Program-made: the position numbers and the translations under genes
IMG/VR virus record: IMGVR_UViG_3300024054_000362
Coordinates: 62,001-126,000 of that record
DNA length: 64,000 nt
Direction: 5' to 3' (one strand)
Origin: a virus
The notes under the pieces: model-generated
What the model was told of the DNA's origin: nothing
The model's input: only the letters and a program-made list of their open reading frames with translations
Database searches by the model: none
Shown: positions 16,918-25,117 of the stretch, piece by piece
How the letters are laid out: every line of letters starts with the position of its first letter
Numbering within the stretch: position 1 is the first letter of the stretch

Positions 16918-17825
16918 GACATCGCCTTCCAGCCGTCGTAGCTGTGCACAGACTGCCCCAGGAAGCTCGCGTTCGCGGTCACGCGAAACTGGTTTGAGAT
17001 CAGCGAGTGCTGTGCTTCCATTGTGGCCTTGCTCATGCCGAAGTACGTCACGTATGCGGGCGTGACACTGATGGTCTCCGAGCCTGCATAGAGCCCGAAG
17101 TTCTTGCCCTGCTGGCTCGCGTAGTCGTACCAAGGCTGGAACAGCGAGATTTGACCGGGGCCGTCGGTGCCGTTGTCGGCGGCGTGGTTGCGGTAGGAGC
17201 CGACAGCAACGAAGTCACACACGTCCATCAGATGCTCGCCGTCCTGCGCGCTCTTGCCGTTGTACGAGATGCTCGGGCGCGTGCCGGTGTTGTCCTTCAA
17301 ATAGAACGCCGCGAAGCAGCCGACTTCGAGGTTCGTCATCTGCTTCGTCGCCTTGATCAGATCGCACAGACCCGGCAGGTTCGTCGCGGGCGGGTACGTG
17401 ACTTCGTCGCTCCAGTACTCGACATCGTAGATGACGCCGTCGAAGCAACCTGAGATGTCCTGCGACTGTGCGTTGAACGCCATGATCGCGTTCAGGATGT
17501 TTTTGGTCACCCACGACTGGTTGGTGCCCCAGTCCGGCGAGCCGCACAGCGCGTAGACCTTGATGCCTGAACGCTTCGCGCGGTCTACGAACTGGCGCAT
17601 ACGGTCACGCTTTGTGTTCGTCCAGTTGCTACCGCCGAGGTAGAGCCAGATGTCGAGGAAGATGACGTTGCAGCCGACGGTGCCGCAGAAGTTGAGCAGG
17701 TTCTGCTGATCGGTATCGGTGTCGAGCGGATCTTGTGCTGCGTTCGATGTCACCCACGTGAACATTGCGCGGTTGATGTTGCTGTTGGGCGGGACAGGAC
17801 GATTGGTCAGCGGGGTCACAGCCAT
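16914..17825 (-). CDS. glycoside-hydrolase-like (TIM-barrel) virion protein
   Basis: 303 residues from ATG 17825 (AGGAG upstream). The pattern of alternating strands and helices with VIFLDIWLYLGG, IKVYALCGSPDW, FDGVIYDVEYW and VCDFVAVGSYRN fits a TIM barrel. DVEYW sits where the catalytic DxE of GH18-like folds would be. Possible roles: cleaving or binding host surface polysaccharide as part of a spike. Last gene of a minus-strand structural cluster (20561 to 16914). Enzyme activity is not proved. Confidence 0.6.
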   Translation of the reverse strand: MAVTPLTNRPVPPNSNINRAMFTWVTSNAAQDPLDTDTDQQNLLNFCGTVGCNVIFLDIWLYLGGSNWTNTKRDRMRQFVDRAKRSGIKVYALCGSPDWGTNQSWVTKNILNAIMAFNAQSQDISGCFDGVIYDVEYWSDEVTYPPATNLPGLCDLIKATKQMTNLEVGCFAAFYLKDNTGTRPSISYNGKSAQDGEHLMDVCDFVAVGSYRNHAADNGTDGPGQISLFQPWYDYASQQGKNFGLYAGSETISVTPAYVTYFGMSKATMEAQHSLISNQFRVTANASFLGQSVHSYDGWKAMS

Positions 17826-17844
17826 AGTGGTTTCTCCTCTTGAG

Positions 17845-18603
17845 TTAGAACTGCATGTACTCGAAACCGGCGACCGCTGTCGAGGCCGTTGCTGCGACAG
17901 GTCGTTCGACGAGCCATACAAAGTCAGGGCCCGGAACAGCAAGAGGGATCTTAAGTTCGTTCTTGAACGAGTTTGCTGCCGCGTGGACGATCGTCGGGCC
18001 GATCTGCAGCTGCGGTAAGTTCGTCGCCAACGGATTTCCCGACCGGTTCAGGTTGGTCTGTCCTGCGACAACCGTCGCCCCCGCGACGATGCCGAGCAGA
18101 TAGCACGTCACGCCTGCAGGAACGTAGTGGTGCGCCCAAAACGTTTGGTTGTCGCTTGCAGCGATCGATCCCCAGATCGCGCCTGTGCCGTTGTTCGCGG
18201 TCCACAGCTGGATCGTGCCGACGTTACCGCCCGCCGAGCCGACTGTGTCGACGACGATCGACTCGATGAATGCAATGTCGGTCGCGACCGTCGCGACCGC
18301 CGTCAAACCGTTGAGTGCAACGACCTCACTCTTGAGCACGAAGTTCGTGTCGAGATAATTGATCGTGACGGTGCGGGCACCCGTACCGGCCGCTGTGTCG
18401 TTCGCGTTCGTCGAATTGACGCTGCGCTGCGCGTTCGCACCCTGTGGCGCGTACGTCGTCGCGCGGATCACCTTGCCGGTGGTTGCGCTCGTCGCGGTGT
18501 AGCCTTGCACACGTCCTGTGACGGCAACACCGTTACCGACCTGCCCCATGGCCAAGGACCAGGAGCCGTCGAGGATCGTGAGAGCGGTATCGAAGAGGGC
18601 CAT
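17845..18603 (-). CDS. spike/receptor-binding-like structural protein (paralogue 1)
   Basis: 252 residues, beta-rich, high in Thr, Ala, Gly and Asn, no membrane segment. Residues about 45-170 align with the C-terminal part of the neighbour at 18607: NAQRSVNSTNANDTAAGTGA, then IAFIESIVVDTVG and NQTFWAHHYVPAG. Such repetitive beta proteins are typical of spikes, knobs or tail fibres. Starts right after the neighbour's stop. Confidence 0.7.
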   Translation of the reverse strand: MALFDTALTILDGSWSLAMGQVGNGVAVTGRVQGYTATSATTGKVIRATTYAPQGANAQRSVNSTNANDTAAGTGARTVTINYLDTNFVLKSEVVALNGLTAVATVATDIAFIESIVVDTVGSAGGNVGTIQLWTANNGTGAIWGSIAASDNQTFWAHHYVPAGVTCYLLGIVAGATVVAGQTNLNRSGNPLATNLPQLQIGPTIVHAAANSFKNELKIPLAVPGPDFVWLVERPVAATASTAVAGFEYMQF

Positions 18604-18606
18604 AGA

Positions 18607-19965
18607 TTACTGATCGTAGTAGTCGAAGCTCGCACGGGTGGTGATGCTCGGTGTGCCTTCAGGCGCGCCGTAGAGGAGTAGACGTGCCGGACCTGTCACG
18701 ATCAGCGGAACGGTGCGAGGCCGTGATGCTTGAATTCCGCCCCTACCGCCGACGCGGATGAAGTCGCTGATCTGAATGTCTGGGGCCGTACCACCAAGCG
18801 ACTTACTGCGCAATGTCACGATCGTACCGTTGGACGCGTTGCTGTTGTGGCCCGAGATGATCGAGACGCTACATTGTTTACCCGTCGCGACATAGTGCTG
18901 CGCCCACAGTGTTTGGTTGTCACCTGCGTTGACTGTCGCGAGCGTACCGCCACCGCCTGCCGTCGCGTTGAACAGCGTCAAGATACCCGCGTTCTGACCG
19001 CCCGAGCCGACGGAGATGACCTTGATCGACTCGATGTAGCAGATGTTCGTTGCGACGGTGTTGACCGCCGCGACGCCGTTGAGCGTGACATCTTCCGTGA
19101 ACGGACCTGTGAACGTCGCGGTGTAGTACGTGATCCGAACCTGGCGTGCACCGGTACCGGCGGCTGTATCATTTGCATTCGCCGACGAAATCGAACGTTG
19201 CGCGTTCGCGGCAGGCTCGTTGTACGTCGATGCACGGATCGGCACGTTGGTCGTCGCCGCGGTTGTGACCGTACCGAACTGTGTGCCTTTGATGTTCGTT
19301 GAATCGAGTGTTGTGAGCGTCGAGTTTTCAACCGCCGACGCACGAAGCTGACACGACGCCGTGCCTGATGTGAACGCCGACACACGCACGCGAACGTGCG
19401 AAGCGCCGCTCGACGCGAAGAACGATCGTGCCGTTGCCGTGTTCGCGGCACTAAATACCAAACTCGATGCTGTCAGATCTGTCGTCGGATCGAAAAAGAA
19501 CGTCGAGACCCACGTCGTACCGCCATCAAACGAAAGCTCGGCGACGAGCGTGCCGATCAACGTACCGGCCGAGAGTTGCATGCCCGCGCCTGCGAGACCC
19601 GCAAGCGCGACTTGCACCGCAACGTTGAGCGCGTTCAGGTTACCGGTCGACGTGACATCCGTGGCGCCCGTCGTACCGATGATCAACTTGCCGGTGGCGT
19701 CGGTCAGTAGCGTACGCGCGTTTGCGCCGTCGGAGCCCGCGACAAGTACTGGGTTGCCCGCGACCGCCGCGCCGCTCGCTGCCGCACCGACCGCCAACTG
19801 ACGCCCTGACGCGTCGAGGAGAATAAACCGCGCGTTCGTGCCGTCGGAACCTGCTGCGAGAAGCCCGCGTGTACCGACCGGAATCGCGACACCGTTGGCG
19901 ACAGCCAGCTCGACCCCGTTGGAGTCGTAGAGCATGACGTCGGGTGTCTGATCGGTAACCGGCAT
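18607..19965 (-). CDS. spike-like structural protein (paralogue 2) with N-terminal repeats
   Basis: 452 residues. The N-terminal part has two copies of a beta unit: VAGSDGxNARxLLxDAxGxxL, broken here as consensus. A middle beta domain (EGxSFDGGTTWVSTFFFDP-like) follows. The C-terminal 250 residues are homologous to the 17845 protein (NAQRSISSANANDTAAGTGA). Likely a larger spike subunit made by duplication and addition of domains. Start ATG 19965; weak ribosome site. Confidence 0.7.
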   Translation of the reverse strand: MPVTDQTPDVMLYDSNGVELAVANGVAIPVGTRGLLAAGSDGTNARFILLDASGRQLAVGAAASGAAVAGNPVLVAGSDGANARTLLTDATGKLIIGTTGATDVTSTGNLNALNVAVQVALAGLAGAGMQLSAGTLIGTLVAELSFDGGTTWVSTFFFDPTTDLTASSLVFSAANTATARSFFASSGASHVRVRVSAFTSGTASCQLRASAVENSTLTTLDSTNIKGTQFGTVTTAATTNVPIRASTYNEPAANAQRSISSANANDTAAGTGARQVRITYYTATFTGPFTEDVTLNGVAAVNTVATNICYIESIKVISVGSGGQNAGILTLFNATAGGGGTLATVNAGDNQTLWAQHYVATGKQCSVSIISGHNSNASNGTIVTLRSKSLGGTAPDIQISDFIRVGGRGGIQASRPRTVPLIVTGPARLLLYGAPEGTPSITTRASFDYYDQ

Positions 19966-20006
19966 CGGTCGGGTCCGACGCTATCCCATCGCAGTCGCTG
20001 GTGCGA

Positions 20007-20561
20007 CTACGGCGTCAGCTCGGTGGCGAGCATCGTTGCTGTTCCCACAGCCGTGATCGCCGTAATGATGCCGGTATAGACCGGGAACGGGATTTCCCAC
20101 TCGCTCTGGTTCGCAAGACGCGCCGTGAAGCTTGCTGTCGTCGCTGCGGCGCCGAGCTTGACGTATGCCTGCTGGGCGCCGTTGTTCCACAGAATCGCAC
20201 CTAGGCGGTTCGCGTTCGATGCGAGGACCGTTGCGACGACGGTCGAGAGCGCGACGCTCGTGACTGTCGATGTGGCAGGTTGCGCGATTGTCGTGGTGAT
20301 AGAACCTGCGACACGAACGACGAGACCGAAGGCGCCCGCGCCCGGTGCGGCGTTCACGACCTCGGCGGTGTCGACGCCGTCCGTGACCAGAATCGGCCAC
20401 GCACTCGCGACAGCAGCTGCAGTGCCCTGATTCGCCGTAACCGTGCCGCTCACAGGCTGCGTGGTCGTGCCTGTCGGGTCGATGCGTAGCGGGTTGGCAG
20501 CGGTGCCGGTCTCGACGTCCGCGGAGTTGTACAAAACCGTGTAGGCGTTCGTTAACGACAT
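20007..20561 (-). CDS. virion surface protein with phage-structural beta domain
   Basis: 184 residues. N-terminus has the PVSGTVTANQGT and WPILVTDG motifs seen in many phage structural proteins. The C-terminal 100 residues form a beta domain (NRLGAILWNNGAQQAYVKLG, then EWEIPFPVYTGIITAI) that is repeated in the protein at 21866. ATG 20561 has a GAGGAG ribosome site; a TAGACT box followed by palindrome copy 5 lies upstream. Confidence 0.75.
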   Translation of the reverse strand: MSLTNAYTVLYNSADVETGTAANPLRIDPTGTTTQPVSGTVTANQGTAAAVASAWPILVTDGVDTAEVVNAAPGAGAFGLVVRVAGSITTTIAQPATSTVTSVALSTVVATVLASNANRLGAILWNNGAQQAYVKLGAAATTASFTARLANQSEWEIPFPVYTGIITAITAVGTATMLATELTP

Positions 20562-20579
20562 CCGTCTATGCTCCTCGTC

Positions 20580-20595
20580 GATCGCAGGAGCGATC
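20580..20595. promoter_or_regulatory. 16-bp palindrome, copy 5
   Basis: GATCGC, AGGA, GCGATC between the divergent genes at 20561 (minus) and 20649 (plus). It is eight bases downstream of a minus-strand TAGACT box, the same layout as copies 1 and 2. Confidence 0.7.
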
Positions 20596-20648
20596 GCCCC
20601 CCAAGTCTACCTCGATCGACCCGTCTTCGTGCGTGTTACCGTGCCGCC

Positions 20649-21569
20649 GTGAAGACGATCATCCGTATTAGCCCTCACGCCCTCGACACACCCGAGCGAA
20701 TTGTCGCGGAAAAGCTGCCCCCACTGGCGGTACGAATGCTTGCCGAAGCGTACTCGACGCGTCGTGCCGAGCTAGGAGACGACGCCCTTCTCGTGCTCGA
20801 CCAAGGTAAAGACGGCAAGCCTGTCTACTTGACAATCGGCTCGAAGCCGCCCGAGCTAACCATCGGCGGTCGGCGCGTTCACGCCGTCTTTGCCCCACCT
20901 GAAAGCCAAGAACCGCTTGCAACGTTCTTCGATCGAGAGGACGCCAAGAAGTGGGCACTCGCGAAGTGGCCCGTCGATCCAACGCATCCAGTGTCCGACG
21001 AATTCAAGATCGGCGAGATCGATGCAACAGACAAACCCGTCGTTCGCGTCGCCGTCACCGCGCTGATGATCCACGAGGGCAAAGTCCTCATGGGCAAGCT
21101 CAAGAAGAGTGGCTTCTGTGTACTCCCAGAAGGCACGCTCGAAGTCGGCGAGTCGGTCGAGAGCGCCGTACAGCGCGCCGTGAAGGTCACGACCGGGCTC
21201 GACGTTGGGCGCATCTCAGTCTCGAAGTTTGCGCCCTACGTCTCGACGTTCGTCGAGAAGGCGGGTCAGCACTTCTTGACGCTCGTGATGTCCACCGAGT
21301 ACGTCGGTGGCGATCCACAGGCGCTCGATGCGATGTGGGAGAGCTGCGGTTGGTTCGACGCCGAACAGCCGCCCGAACCACGCAGCGTGATCGTTCAACA
21401 GATCATCGCGCTTGCGAAGTACAACACCGCGTCGCCCGTGCCGCCGGCACCGCCCGTGACGTTGCCCGAAAATCCGCCGAGTCTCGTCGCAGCTGCGGCG
21501 AAGGCCCGAGAGAAGGCGAAGACGAAGAAGGTGAAGAAGCCCGCGCGACGTCAGCGTCGTTCGGCTTAA
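20649..21569 (+). CDS. degenerate Nudix-domain protein
   Basis: 306 residues. N-terminal 100 residues are unassigned; residues about 135-265 follow a Nudix fold with LPEGTLEVGESVESAVQRAV in the Nudix-box position. The first Gly and Glu and the Arg are kept, but the catalytic REUXEE part reads RAVKVTT, so the metal-binding glutamates are missing. It may bind a nucleotide or sugar-nucleotide without hydrolysing it, or be a regulator. Lys-rich C-terminal tail. Start GTG 20649 is six bases after TACCGT (leaderless type). Confidence 0.75.
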   Translation: MKTIIRISPHALDTPERIVAEKLPPLAVRMLAEAYSTRRAELGDDALLVLDQGKDGKPVYLTIGSKPPELTIGGRRVHAVFAPPESQEPLATFFDREDAKKWALAKWPVDPTHPVSDEFKIGEIDATDKPVVRVAVTALMIHEGKVLMGKLKKSGFCVLPEGTLEVGESVESAVQRAVKVTTGLDVGRISVSKFAPYVSTFVEKAGQHFLTLVMSTEYVGGDPQALDAMWESCGWFDAEQPPEPRSVIVQQIIALAKYNTASPVPPAPPVTLPENPPSLVAAAAKAREKAKTKKVKKPARRQRRSA

Positions 21570-21856
21570 CCGTTCGCTTTGGCGGCGTCCGCGGCGAGCT
21601 TCGCTGCACGCTCCTCGGCGAGCTTCGCAGTTGCTTCCTCGTGTTCCTTCTGCACGATGGCAGCATCCATGTCGCAGATCTTCTGCAGCGCGAGATTTGC
21701 GGCAGGATCCTTGCCTTCACCGTCCATCGATGCCGTTACGATGACGAGCGATGCGCCACCTCCGGCATCCTGGATCGTGAGCTTGGCCTTCGAATCGGTG
21801 ACGGCCTTGTCAACCTGCGCACGGGTGAGCTTGCGGATGAGAGCTTGAACGGGCAT
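21566..21856 (-). CDS. small helical protein with Ala/Glu/Lys-rich C-terminus
   Basis: 96 residues. A small alpha/beta N-terminus (LIRKLTRAQVDKAV, LTIQDAGGGASLVIVTA) and a long helix rich in Ala, Glu and Lys from about 55, possibly coiled coil. ATG 21856 is six bases after TAGGAT with no Shine-Dalgarno sequence. Overlaps the end of the Nudix-like gene by 4 nt. Function unknown. Confidence 0.65.
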   Translation of the reverse strand: MPVQALIRKLTRAQVDKAVTDSKAKLTIQDAGGGASLVIVTASMDGEGKDPAANLALQKICDMDAAIVQKEHEEATAKLAEERAAKLAADAAKANG

Positions 21857-21865
21857 GGCTTCATC

Positions 21866-22270
21866 CTACGTCAACTCGGTGACCGTCGCGAAGCCACCAA
21901 CGCCGGGCCCCCAAACGCCTTCGATGACGCCCGTGTACGCGGGAAACGGCAGCTCGAAGTAGCTGTGCGGCCCCAGGCGTACCGAGTAACTAACGCTGCT
22001 CACACCGCCGCCGAGCTTGATGTACATGAAGCGGTTCGCCGAGTCGTTGTTGATCGTCGCGCCGAGCCGCGCGGGATTGGCTGCCAGATAGACTGCCGGG
22101 ACAGCCGACGCTGGGATCGTCGTCGTCACGCCGATAGACGGCTGCGTGATCGTGACGATGATCGGAATCCCGCCGCCCTTGAGCAGGACAACCATCGCCC
22201 AGTCGTCGGGCGCTGCAGGCGCGTCCTGACGAATCGTCGGTGACGTGACTAGCGCCCGCGCCGGGTCCAT
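21866..22270 (-). CDS. virion surface protein, beta-domain paralogue
   Basis: 134 residues. Homologous to the C-terminal domain of the 20007 protein: NPARLGATINNDSANRFMYI aligned with NRLGAILWNNGAQQAYV, and YFELPFPAYTGVI with WEIPFPVYTGII. Probably a capsid decoration or spike-base protein. ATG 22270 is six bases after TAGGCT (leaderless type). Confidence 0.7.
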   Translation of the reverse strand: MDPARALVTSPTIRQDAPAAPDDWAMVVLLKGGGIPIIVTITQPSIGVTTTIPASAVPAVYLAANPARLGATINNDSANRFMYIKLGGGVSSVSYSVRLGPHSYFELPFPAYTGVIEGVWGPGVGGFATVTELT

Positions 22271-22300
22271 GTCCTCAGCCTATCACGCGCACCCAAACGC

Positions 22301-23164
22301 TCAGCGCGAAGCATAGTTGTCGACGCCGCTGATCGAGACGACCACGGGGCCCGTCGGGTTCAGCGTAGGCGACATGTTGCCCTTGGCATACAAGACTTGC
22401 TTTGCATTCATCCGAATCAGTTGATGTTGACCAGCTGGAACGGTCAGCGTGTCTCCGGCGGGCACCGTTGACAAGCCGGCGGCAATCACGTTCTGTGGGA
22501 TATTCAGCTCGTTCGCCGAAAACGAAAACGATGCGAGCGCTCCCGGCGGAGCGACCACGCGAACGATGACTTCGTGAGAGACGCCGCCTGCTGTAGCGAT
22601 GCGAATCGCAGGTGTGTTTGCGTCAGCGAGCCACGGCAACCGATACGTTCGCATCGTTGATTGTCCGAAAGGACGCTCTGAGTGGCTCACGAGTGCACCG
22701 ATCCCCGATTCGAGACGGCCGATCGCCGCCAGCATGTTGCTGTCGTCGAAGATCGGCGGCTCCGGCGATATAGGCTCCGCGCGAACCACTTGCGCTTGAC
22801 CGTTACCGGTGTTGATCAAGTACACTTGCGGCGATGGCGCCGACATGAACCGTGGCTCGGACGCGCCAAGCGCCGTTTTTGTCGAATCGTCCTTACGGAG
22901 AAGTAGGTATACGATCACGCCAGTCAAGCCGATGAAGGCGATCGCACCCAGACCGATCGCGAGCGGTACCCATGGAGAAAGGCGATCCGTCGACGTCGGT
23001 GAAGAGCCCGTAAGAGTTGGCGTAGACGATGATGGTTCTGACGGTTCTGGGGCATCACGATGGACGATTACAGCCGTAGTCGGCGCTCGCACGGAAGGAC
23101 CGCGTGCGAACCGTCGTACCATCCCACGGCCAGCAAGAAACACGCCTGTAGGGTATCCGGCCAC
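22301..23164 (-). CDS. single-pass membrane protein with large C-terminal domain
   Basis: 287 residues from GTG 23164. A Ser/Thr/Pro-rich N-terminus of about 65 residues is followed by one membrane segment (about 66-91: WVPLAIGLGAIAFIGLTGVI within it). A spacer and a beta-rich C-terminal domain of about 130 residues follow, with PAGDTLTVPAGQHQLIRMN. The C-terminal domain recalls the beta proteins at 25558 and 26791 (VPAGESAVFQL, GQQHALVLAPKQG). Likely a membrane-anchored virion protein. Confidence 0.7.
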   Translation of the reverse strand: MAGYPTGVFLAGRGMVRRFARGPSVRAPTTAVIVHRDAPEPSEPSSSTPTLTGSSPTSTDRLSPWVPLAIGLGAIAFIGLTGVIVYLLLRKDDSTKTALGASEPRFMSAPSPQVYLINTGNGQAQVVRAEPISPEPPIFDDSNMLAAIGRLESGIGALVSHSERPFGQSTMRTYRLPWLADANTPAIRIATAGGVSHEVIVRVVAPPGALASFSFSANELNIPQNVIAAGLSTVPAGDTLTVPAGQHQLIRMNAKQVLYAKGNMSPTLNPTGPVVVSISGVDNYASR

Positions 23165-23205
23165 GCGCGCCCAATCAACCCCAGTAAGTCGCTGAAGATG
23201 AACGC

Positions 23206-23688
23206 GTGATCACGATGGTCGACAAACGGGTCGGCAGGGCGCTTGTCGCCGCTGTCTACGCGACCGATCGGCACATCTCGATCATGGAAGTCGCGCTGAA
23301 GGCATCACGACAAGGTCTTTCACCCGTCGACGTTGACACACCGAACGGTGTCGATGCGTTGATCGCAATCGCCGTCGCACTGATGGCCACACCGATCCTG
23401 TACCGACCGGTGATCGATCGACCGCGAGGTCTCTGGGCTAGCGCGGTCGACTGGGCACTCAAGATCGTCTCGTCCAAATTTGAAACGCCGGCTCAAGTTG
23501 CGGCTGCACACTGGCGCGCCGAGGTCGACCGTAAGCGCGAGATCAACCGTCGTATAGAGATGCTGAGACGTGCCGCGACCGTTTGCGGTACGGGCTTCGC
23601 CCAGAAGGCCACCGTAGACGCTCAAGCTCATCCAGAAGTTGCTCCGCTTCATGAGGTTCAAGATCAGCTCGGTAACGCGTCAGGATGA
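23206..23688 (+). CDS. RQGL-family small protein, copy 1
   Basis: 160 residues from GTG 23206 (ATG 23215 also possible). Residues about 35-65 carry RQGLSPVDVDTPNGVDALIA, shared with the proteins at 49302 and 52930. The family has a helical N-terminus and a second helix after the motif. The C-terminal 50 residues overlap, antisense, the end of the LAGLIDADG gene. Function unknown; three scattered copies argue for a real conserved role. Confidence 0.65.
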   Translation: MITMVDKRVGRALVAAVYATDRHISIMEVALKASRQGLSPVDVDTPNGVDALIAIAVALMATPILYRPVIDRPRGLWASAVDWALKIVSSKFETPAQVAAAHWRAEVDRKREINRRIEMLRRAATVCGTGFAQKATVDAQAHPEVAPLHEVQDQLGNASG

Positions 23689-24532
23689 GATCGACTTCTG
23701 CGGCCTTTTCGATCACGTATGGCCGAACGTCTTGTAGAAATTTGAAAACGGCCTCGCGCGCGATCAGACGATACATGATTGATGAACGTTCTCGCCCTGT
23801 ACGGGCGACGTACTGAAAGCATCCACCATAGACCTGCCAGATGCGTTTGACGCCGTCTGCAAAGGTTTGATCGAACGCAACACGTACGTGCCACGTACGA
23901 CCGATTTTCTGGACGTCGATGTTACCGTCGCCGTCGAAGTACCCCGCGAAATAGTTCAAGTCCGTTTCATTTGGTTGACGTACGTACTCGAACGTTCGCA
24001 ACTTGTTTCGCGGTCCGACAACGAACGCACCATCGCGCTTCGCTTGTTGATAGTGACAACCACACAAGCCGCGACAAACGGCCACGAAACGACAGCCTTC
24101 GTGACTGCACGAGCCGCGACGTTTCTTCGTCAACGGGACATCAGTTTTCTTGAGACGACGTCTCTTCGCGCGCGCAAGATCTCGCATCAACGCTCGGCCC
24201 ACTGTGCGCGGTAACCGCGATGCGAAACGATCCAAAACCATCTGTGCTTGATCACGCTTCTCACCGAGGAAAGGCAAAACGTCGTTGAGGAAACATGCAA
24301 CGACAGCGTAGCGACGCATTTGCCAGCACGTCTTGTTGCCACTACGACGTAATGTTCCACCGTAGATCTGTTGAATACGTTCGAGGACGATCGGCTTTAC
24401 TTGCTGGAAGGCGACAGTCGCCTGCCAGAACTGCTCGTGATTCGTCGCGACACGAATACAACCTTCGGCGTCGAAGTAGCCCGCAAGATATGCACGGAAG
24501 CTAGACGACGGGGCAGGCAAACCGCGTGTCAT
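23543..24532 (-). CDS. LAGLIDADG homing endonuclease with inserted zinc motif
   Basis: 329 residues. Two LAGLIDADG motifs: YLAGYFDAEG at about 15-24 and YFAGYFDGDG at about 193-203, each with the active-site acidic residue, so one chain forms the two-fold nuclease. Between them a basic region and a zinc-like cluster (CSHEGCRFVAVCRGLCGCHY, about 142-161) similar to clusters in phage HNH proteins. It lies 138 bp from, and divergent to, the capsid-like gene split by a group I intron, so it may mobilise that intron. ATG 24532 is six bases after TAAGAT (leaderless type). Overlaps the 23206 gene tail by 146 bp. Confidence 0.9.
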   Translation of the reverse strand: MTRGLPAPSSSFRAYLAGYFDAEGCIRVATNHEQFWQATVAFQQVKPIVLERIQQIYGGTLRRSGNKTCWQMRRYAVVACFLNDVLPFLGEKRDQAQMVLDRFASRLPRTVGRALMRDLARAKRRRLKKTDVPLTKKRRGSCSHEGCRFVAVCRGLCGCHYQQAKRDGAFVVGPRNKLRTFEYVRQPNETDLNYFAGYFDGDGNIDVQKIGRTWHVRVAFDQTFADGVKRIWQVYGGCFQYVARTGRERSSIMYRLIAREAVFKFLQDVRPYVIEKAAEVDLILTRYRADLEPHEAEQLLDELERLRWPSGRSPYRKRSRHVSASLYDG

Positions 24533-24617
24533 AAGGAGATCTTAGCAACGACATGTTGCGATCCGCAAGGGAACTTTGCTCGACAGACGCACGTCGGTCT
24601 TCGCTTGCGTTAAGTTC

Positions 24618-24633
24618 GATCACAACAGCGATC
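24618..24633. promoter_or_regulatory. palindrome-like element, copy 6 (one half degenerate)
   Basis: GATCAC, AACA, GCGATC, upstream of the split capsid-like gene at 24671. Confidence 0.5.
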
Positions 24634-24670
24634 AACATCGATCGCGCCCGTGACTAGCGAGGAGGACAAC

Positions 24671-24797
24671 GTGGGCCGATTGCCACTACAATTTGCCGGA
24701 AAGGACATCACCTTTCGGATTCCGTACAACATCGCTGCTGAATTGGACGTTGGTCCAAATCTCAACGGTGTTGTCTTCCCCGAAGCGTCCAACTACT
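24671..24797 (+). CDS. capsid-like protein, exon 1 (gene split by group I intron)
   Basis: Encodes the first 42 residues plus one base of the next codon, from GTG 24671 (GAGGAGG ribosome site) to the 5' splice site; without splicing it stops at TGA 24797-24799. After removal of the intron the frame joins exon 2 (25118-25536) to give a 181-residue beta-rich protein. It has motifs such as DITFRIPYNIAAELDVG near the start. Size and strand-rich character recall the small single-jelly-roll capsid proteins of membrane-containing phages, but this is only a resemblance. No enzyme motif. Confidence 0.75.
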
Positions 24798-25117
24798 GAA
24801 CGCCGCCCAAGGTAACTTGGGACGAAAAACCACGTGAACTGCTGGAACCCCCTAAAGCTCGAACGCCACAGCGTGGCCGGCAACGGCGAGCGCGACGGCT
24901 TGAAAAGCGTCGAGATGTACAATGGGCAATCAGCAGCCAAGCGACTCGGCGACGAGTCGAAGGTTCAACGACTAGGGCATGGAGTCTCAGCGGCGCAGGT
25001 CGGTGAGATGGTAGAGCCCCACGAGTGCGTGGCAACCGGTCACACCGGTTGAAGATATAGTCTGAGCTACCGGGAAACCGGTAGGAGCCGCATAAACAGC
25101 GGCTCGCTAACACACCT
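24798..25117 (+). ncRNA. group I self-splicing intron
   Basis: About 320 nt with no ORF. Core elements seen: the J3/4-P4 signature GGGCAATCAGCAGCCAAGC; a stem CGACTCG/CGAGTCG; GGTTCAACGACTA (P7 5' strand GACTA 24970-24974) pairing with TAGTC (25058-25062) in AAGATATAGTC; P9 (25067-25084, GAAA loop); and a further hairpin 25085-25105. P1 can form with U24797 opposite G24811. The sequence CTG occurs at both junctions, so the boundary is ambiguous by up to three bases; in-frame splicing gives an uninterrupted protein. The terminal G normally expected would be G25118. Confidence 0.9.

Noticed and set aside
16186-17133. 315-codon minus-strand frame at the end of the VWA gene
   Set aside because: Antisense shadow; overlaps two supported genes and lacks a ribosome site.
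24801-24821. CCCAAG/CTTGGG hairpin just after the stop of exon 1
   Set aside because: Not a terminator: no T-run, and it lies inside the group I intron P1-P2 region.
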